Below the pieces are notes generated by a model. That model was not told the DNA's origin, did no database searches, and worked only from the letters and a program-made list of their open reading frames with translations. Both the position numbers and the translations under genes were made by a program. Positions 6,545 to 9,117 of a DNA stretch of 9,117 bases are shown piece after piece (positions within the stretch are counted from its first letter, which is position 1; every line of letters starts with the position of its first letter). The stretch covers positions 1 to 9,117 of the forward strand of contig JBGTKH010000509.1 of NCBI GenBank assembly GCA_041744735.1, given 5' to 3'. The stretch is from JBGTKH01 sp041744735. GTDB lineage: Bacteria > Planctomycetota > Planctomycetia > Pirellulales > Pirellulaceae.

Positions 6545-7765
6545 TCAGACAGCTACAAACGACGACGGGTCTTTCCAGTCGCCCTTTTCTTCGAAGAACG
6601 TGCGGCTCTTGTCGACTTCCAATTGACCGTCGTCGGACAGCCTAATCGCGTAACGTTCCAATGGCCGCGGCGCCGGACCTTCAAAGTTGATTCCGTCTTT
6701 GTAAAAGCCGCTGCCATGGCACGGGCATTTGAATTTCTGTTCGCCTTCGAGCCAGTTCGGCGTGCATCCCAAATGCGTGCACACCGTTTTCAACGCGTAG
6801 ATTTCCGCCTGACCTTCGTACTCGTACCGCACGATCCAAACGCCGAACAACGCCTTGTACTTCTCCTGCACTTGGCCCGGAGCCAGTTCGTCGGGGAAGC
6901 CAACTTTGAATTTCGTCGGCGGTTCGATCAAGATGTTTGGGAACATGAAACGGGCCAGCCCCAGCAGCCACAAAAGATTCGTTACCGCCAGCGTGCTAAA
7001 GCCGACGGCCAACGGCGTGCCAATCAGCACGCCCATGAACGCCGACATGAATCCACGGCGATCCGATTGTGCGGCGACGGGCGCGGCCAGCCGAGCATAC
7101 GCCGGCTTCTCGGGCATCGGCGGCGCTTCTATCTTGGCCTTGCCGGGCTTGGCGGCCTTAGCGGCTGTGTCTTGCTGCTTGGCCGCGGCTTCGGCCTTCG
7201 TCATCGGGCCGGGCTTCGCCGCCTTTCTGGCGGCGGCCAAGATGCTGCCCGTGTCTTTCGGTCCAGCAGGTTTGGCAGCAGCAGGCTTCTTTTCCGCCGG
7301 CTCGGCGCTCTTGGCGGCAGCGGCCGGTTTGGGCGATGCCTTCGGCGCGGGCTTCTCTGCAGGCGCCTTAGCACCGCCGGCTTTCTCCTCACGCGCGGCT
7401 GCGAGCATTTCTTCGACTGACATCTTGCCGCCGGGCTTCTTGGCTGCTGCCGGCGCTTTGGCAGCGGGCTTTTCGCTGGCGGGTGCGGCCGCGGGCTTTG
7501 GTGTAGCACCGCCCGACTTCTCAGAGCGGGCCGCGGCCAACATCTCCTCGACCGACATTTTGCCGGCCTTCTTCGCAGGCGCGGATGTTTTCTCAACCGG
7601 TGTGGCTTCTGTCGCTGCGGTTTCGACGGATTCGGCTGCGGACGATTCGGCAGCTTGGTCCAACTGCGGCGCTTCCGCAGATTTTGATTCGCCACCGCCA
7701 GCGCTGTCCGTCTTTTTGCAGGCGGCGAGGATTTCCTCGACCGACATTTTCTTGGGATTAGCCAT
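6545..7765 (-). CDS. Rieske [2Fe-2S] iron-sulfur protein with long repeat-bearing N-terminal extension
   Basis: The high-potential electron acceptor of the bc complex, 406 residues when started at ATG 7765. That start has GAGGGA 7 nt upstream; a GTG at 7783 would add six residues but has no such site. Cluster motifs are CTHLGC (329-334) and CPCHGSG (347-353). Fe ligands are C329, H331, C347 and H350, with C334-C349 as the disulfide. A hydrophobic anchor spans about 239-276, directly preceded by twin arginines (R236-R237, DRRGFM), resembling an uncleaved Tat signal anchor. The first 220 or so residues are low-complexity Ala/Lys/Pro/Glu with three MSVEE(I/M)LAA motifs and a degenerate fourth. 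Typical bacterial Rieske subunits are about 180-220 residues, so the extension roughly doubles the protein; it should lie in the cytoplasm. First gene of the operon. Confidence 0.95.
   Translation of the reverse strand: MANPKKMSVEEILAACKKTDSAGGGESKSAEAPQLDQAAESSAAESVETAATEATPVEKTSAPAKKAGKMSVEEMLAAARSEKSGGATPKPAAAPASEKPAAKAPAAAKKPGGKMSVEEMLAAAREEKAGGAKAPAEKPAPKASPKPAAAAKSAEPAEKKPAAAKPAGPKDTGSILAAARKAAKPGPMTKAEAAAKQQDTAAKAAKPGKAKIEAPPMPEKPAYARLAAPVAAQSDRRGFMSAFMGVLIGTPLAVGFSTLAVTNLLWLLGLARFMFPNILIEPPTKFKVGFPDELAPGQVQEKYKALFGVWIVRYEYEGQAEIYALKTVCTHLGCTPNWLEGEQKFKCPCHGSGFYKDGINFEGPAPRPLERYAIRLSDDGQLEVDKSRTFFEEKGDWKDPSSFVAV
7223..7747 (-). repeat. MSVEE(I/M)LAA peptide repeats in the Rieske N-terminal extension
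   Basis: Ten-residue motifs lie at residues 7-16 (MSVEEILAAC, DNA 7718-7747), 70-79 (MSVEEMLAAA, 7529-7558) and 115-124 (MSVEEMLAAA, 7394-7423). A degenerate GSILAAARK sits at 173-181 (7223-7249). The first three are preceded by Lys or Gly-Lys and followed by charged residues, then Ala/Pro/Lys-rich linkers of unequal length. Each motif could form a short amphipathic helix. The codons differ between copies, so the repeats are old or selected at protein level. Confidence 0.85.
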
Positions 7766-7772
7766 ATCGGGT

Positions 7773-7778
7773 TCCCTC
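7773..7778 (-). promoter_or_regulatory. Ribosome binding site deciding the Rieske start
   Basis: GAGGGA on the minus strand ends 7 nt before the ATG at 7765. It supports that codon over the in-frame GTG at 7783, which would place the ribosome site inside the coding sequence. Confidence 0.75.
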
Positions 7779-7792
7779 AGCACGACGTGCTG
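7778..7792. promoter_or_regulatory. 15-bp palindrome abutting the Rieske RBS
   Basis: CAGCACG-A-CGTGCTG has perfect 7-bp arms around one central base and adjoins the Shine-Dalgarno of the Rieske gene. Its one-base centre is poor for an RNA hairpin, so a DNA operator bound by a dimeric regulator is the more natural reading. No regulator family is recognised and chance is not excluded. Confidence 0.35.
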
Positions 7793-7923
7793 GGAGCAAA
7801 TCGCCGTTCGCTTCGACCAAGCAGACCTGAATGCCGACGATCCGACCCCACTTTTCTCAATGTACCAAAAAGCCGTTGTTGCAAAAGCACTTATCGTCGA
7901 AAAATCGGGCCGGCGAATTTCCT

Positions 7924-7939
7924 TGTGATATTTTTCACG
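7924..7939. promoter_or_regulatory. CRP/FNR-like palindrome
   Basis: TGTGA-TATTTT-TCACG matches the TGTGA-N6-TCACA pattern of CRP/FNR-superfamily sites at 9 of 10 arm positions. It lies about 160 bp before the Rieske start and just downstream of the candidate -10 element at 7953-7958, a position more typical of repression. Regulation of the respiratory operon by a cAMP-, haem- or redox-sensing member of this family is possible but is inference. Confidence 0.4.
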
Positions 7940-7952
7940 AATCCGACTCCCA

Positions 7953-7980
7953 GTTGTAGCTCAACCGACGAACTTGTCAA
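7953..7980 (-). promoter_or_regulatory. Candidate sigma70-type promoter of the bc operon
   Basis: On the minus strand a perfect -35 TTGACA (7975-7980) is followed after 16 bp by TACAAC (7953-7958), which matches 4 of 6 bases of TATAAT. The resulting leader would be about 180 nt. Promoter consensus in this kind of organism is uncertain, so this is a candidate only. Confidence 0.35.
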
Positions 7981-8058
7981 CACCCAACCGCTGACAAATC
8001 GCCGCCGCATGAATCGGCGAACAAACGCGCGTGTCTTTCCGTCGCCGCGCGATGTCCC

Positions 8059-8064
8059 TAGAAT
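8059..8064 (+). promoter_or_regulatory. Candidate -10 element of purD
   Basis: TAGAAT matches 5 of 6 bases of the sigma70 -10 consensus and lies 58 bp before the purD start. The matching -35 is poor (TTTCCG at 17 bp spacing). Weak evidence. Confidence 0.25.
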
Positions 8065-8122
8065 CAAAAAACACGATACGGACTTCTTTGCGGAACGACA
8101 GTCGGATGAGGACACAGTTTAC

Positions 8123-9117
8123 ATGAACGTTTTAGTGATCGGCAACGGCGGGCGCGAACACGCGCTGGCTTGGAAGTTGGCGCAGAGTTCGCGCGTGAAT
8201 CGCGTATTCGTCGCGCCGGGCAACGCAGGAACGGCGCTCGACGCCGAGAACGTTGACATTCCCGCGCACGATTTTCCGCGGCTCATCAAATTCGCGCAGC
8301 AGAATGACGTCTCGCTCACGGTCATCGGTCCCGAAGCGCCGCTGGCCGGCGGGATTGTGGATGCTTTCACGGCCGCAAAGCTGCGCGTGTTCGGTCCGTC
8401 GAAGGCTGCGTCGCAGTTGGAAAGCAGCAAAGTGTATTGCAAGGATTTGTTGCATAGCGCCGACGTGCCGACCGCCGACTATCACGTGTTCCGCAACGCC
8501 GATAGCGCCACGCGGTTCATTCAGGACCGTTACCCAAGCGACGATCAAGATGTGCCGGTCGTGGTGAAGGCGGATGGGCTGGCCGCCGGCAAAGGCGTAA
8601 TTGTGTGCGCGAAGCGGCGGGACGCGCTGGACGCCATCGACCGCATCGCGCGGCAGAAAGAATTCGGCGACGCCGGCGCCCGGCTGGTAATCGAAGAGCG
8701 GCTCGACGGCCAAGAGGCCAGCGTGTTGGCGATCACCGACGGCCGTACGATCCTCACGTTGCCTCCCGCGCAAGATCACAAACCGGCCTACGACGGCGAC
8801 AAAGGTCCCAACACCGGCGGCATGGGGGCGTACTGCCCTGCCCCGTTGGTGAAGGCCGCCGACTTGCGCCGGATCGAGGAACAGGTCCTCGTCCCCGTCG
8901 TCCACGCGATGAAGCGTTCGCGCCGCCCGTTCCGCGGCGTCCTCTACGCCGGTGTGATGATGACCAACCAAGGGCCCAAGGTTCTCGAGTTCAACGTCCG
9001 CTTCGGCGACCCCGAATGCCAGCCGCTACTCATGCGTCTGCGCACGGACTTGCTCGATGTCCTCAACGCCACCGTCGATGGCAAGCTCGATGAACTCGGG
9101 CATCTCGATTGGGACCC
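8123..9117 (+). CDS. purD: Phosphoribosylamine--glycine ligase (GAR synthetase), 3' end cut by window
   Basis: PurD catalyses the ATP-dependent joining of glycine to 5-phosphoribosylamine, forming glycinamide ribonucleotide, the second step of purine synthesis in the cytoplasm. The visible 331 codons show the N-domain start GNGGREHA (residues 7-14), a VIGPEAPL segment, FGPSKAASQLESSK, the ATP-grasp strand VVVKADGLAAGKGV (K149 in its centre), DGDKGPNTGGMGAY (224-237) and EFNVRFGDPE (289-298), which carries acidic metal/ATP ligands of the fold. Full-length PurD is about 420-430 residues, so roughly 90-100 are missing beyond the right edge. The ATG at 8123 is preceded by GAGGA with a 10-nt spacer and begins directly at the beta strand of the N-domain, as usual. 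No frameshift or missing core motif is seen. It is divergent from, and functionally unrelated to, the respiratory operon. Confidence 0.97.
   Translation, partial: MNVLVIGNGGREHALAWKLAQSSRVNRVFVAPGNAGTALDAENVDIPAHDFPRLIKFAQQNDVSLTVIGPEAPLAGGIVDAFTAAKLRVFGPSKAASQLESSKVYCKDLLHSADVPTADYHVFRNADSATRFIQDRYPSDDQDVPVVVKADGLAAGKGVIVCAKRRDALDAIDRIARQKEFGDAGARLVIEERLDGQEASVLAITDGRTILTLPPAQDHKPAYDGDKGPNTGGMGAYCPAPLVKAADLRRIEEQVLVPVVHAMKRSRRPFRGVLYAGVMMTNQGPKVLEFNVRFGDPECQPLLMRLRTDLLDVLNATVDGKLDELGHLDWD

Larger units (their letters stand above)
7766..8122. promoter_or_regulatory. Divergent intergenic control region between the bc operon and purD
   Basis: This 357-bp stretch separates two divergent start codons and must hold promoters for both directions. 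It contains a candidate sigma70-type promoter towards the Rieske gene, a CRP/FNR-like palindrome, a second palindrome at the Rieske RBS and a weak promoter candidate towards purD. Short open frames that cross it lack homology, good start sites and independence from these elements. No tRNA, riboswitch or terminator was recognised. Confidence 0.6.

Noticed and set aside
7394..7747. DNA-level tandem repeat or CRISPR-like array in the Rieske 5' part
   Set aside because: The repeats are in the protein; the codons differ and the spacing is uneven, so there is no repeat-spacer pattern.
7766..7783. GTG at 7783 as the Rieske start
   Set aside because: It would put the GAGGGA ribosome site inside the gene; the ATG at 7765 has ideal spacing to that site.
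6855..7928. Plus-strand open frame of 357 codons antisense to the Rieske gene
   Set aside because: Its Ala/Gly/Ser-rich sequence is the complement of the Ala/Lys/Pro-rich Rieske extension, and the Rieske frame carries clear cluster motifs. It is a GC-rich shadow.
7891..8115. Possible small gene of 74 codons in the divergent intergenic region
   Set aside because: It starts at a GTG without a convincing ribosome site, overlaps the candidate promoter and palindrome, and its product is featureless.
8132..8971. Minus-strand open frame of 279 codons antisense to purD
   Set aside because: It lies wholly within the well-recognised purD frame and shows no family motif.

Overview
The window carries a compact quinol-oxidising cytochrome bc/b6f-type gene cluster on the minus strand, divergent from purD on the plus strand. 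The DNA is GC-rich. A Rieske protein with a long Ala/Lys/Pro-rich front end, a b6-length cytochrome b, an oversized 'subunit IV' and a giant membrane-anchored multihaem cytochrome with a PDZ-like domain together suggest a planctomycete (Pirellulales-like). That assignment is inference from gene content and protein style; no rRNA or other marker gene is present.

Layout, in transcription order of the minus strand: Rieske iron-sulfur protein (7765 to 6545), 25-bp gap, cytochrome b N-terminal subunit (6519 to 5743), 18-bp gap, cytochrome b C-terminal subunit with extra membrane helices (5724 to 4294), 39-bp gap, then one uninterrupted reading frame of at least 1418 codons (4254 to the left edge) encoding a cytochrome c with seven visible CXXCH sites. 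This last gene is cut by the window edge. The close spacing indicates one operon. On the plus strand, purD (from 8123) runs off the right edge. The 357 bp between the two start codons (7766-8122) is a divergent control region with candidate promoters and two palindromes, and no convincing gene.

How the genes would work together: the two cytochrome b pieces form the quinol-oxidising and b-haem core, the Rieske protein takes one electron at the Qo site, and the large cytochrome occupies the genomic place normally held by cytochrome c1 or f, so it is the likely next electron acceptor. Several details are non-canonical: a Cys in cytochrome b at the place of the haem c_n/c_i anchor of b6f, APWY instead of PEWY at the Qo site, Phe at the Rieske position usually held by a potential-raising Tyr, and three copies of an MSVEE(I/M)LAA motif in the Rieske N-terminal extension. 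PurD (purine biosynthesis) is functionally unrelated and only shares the intergenic region.
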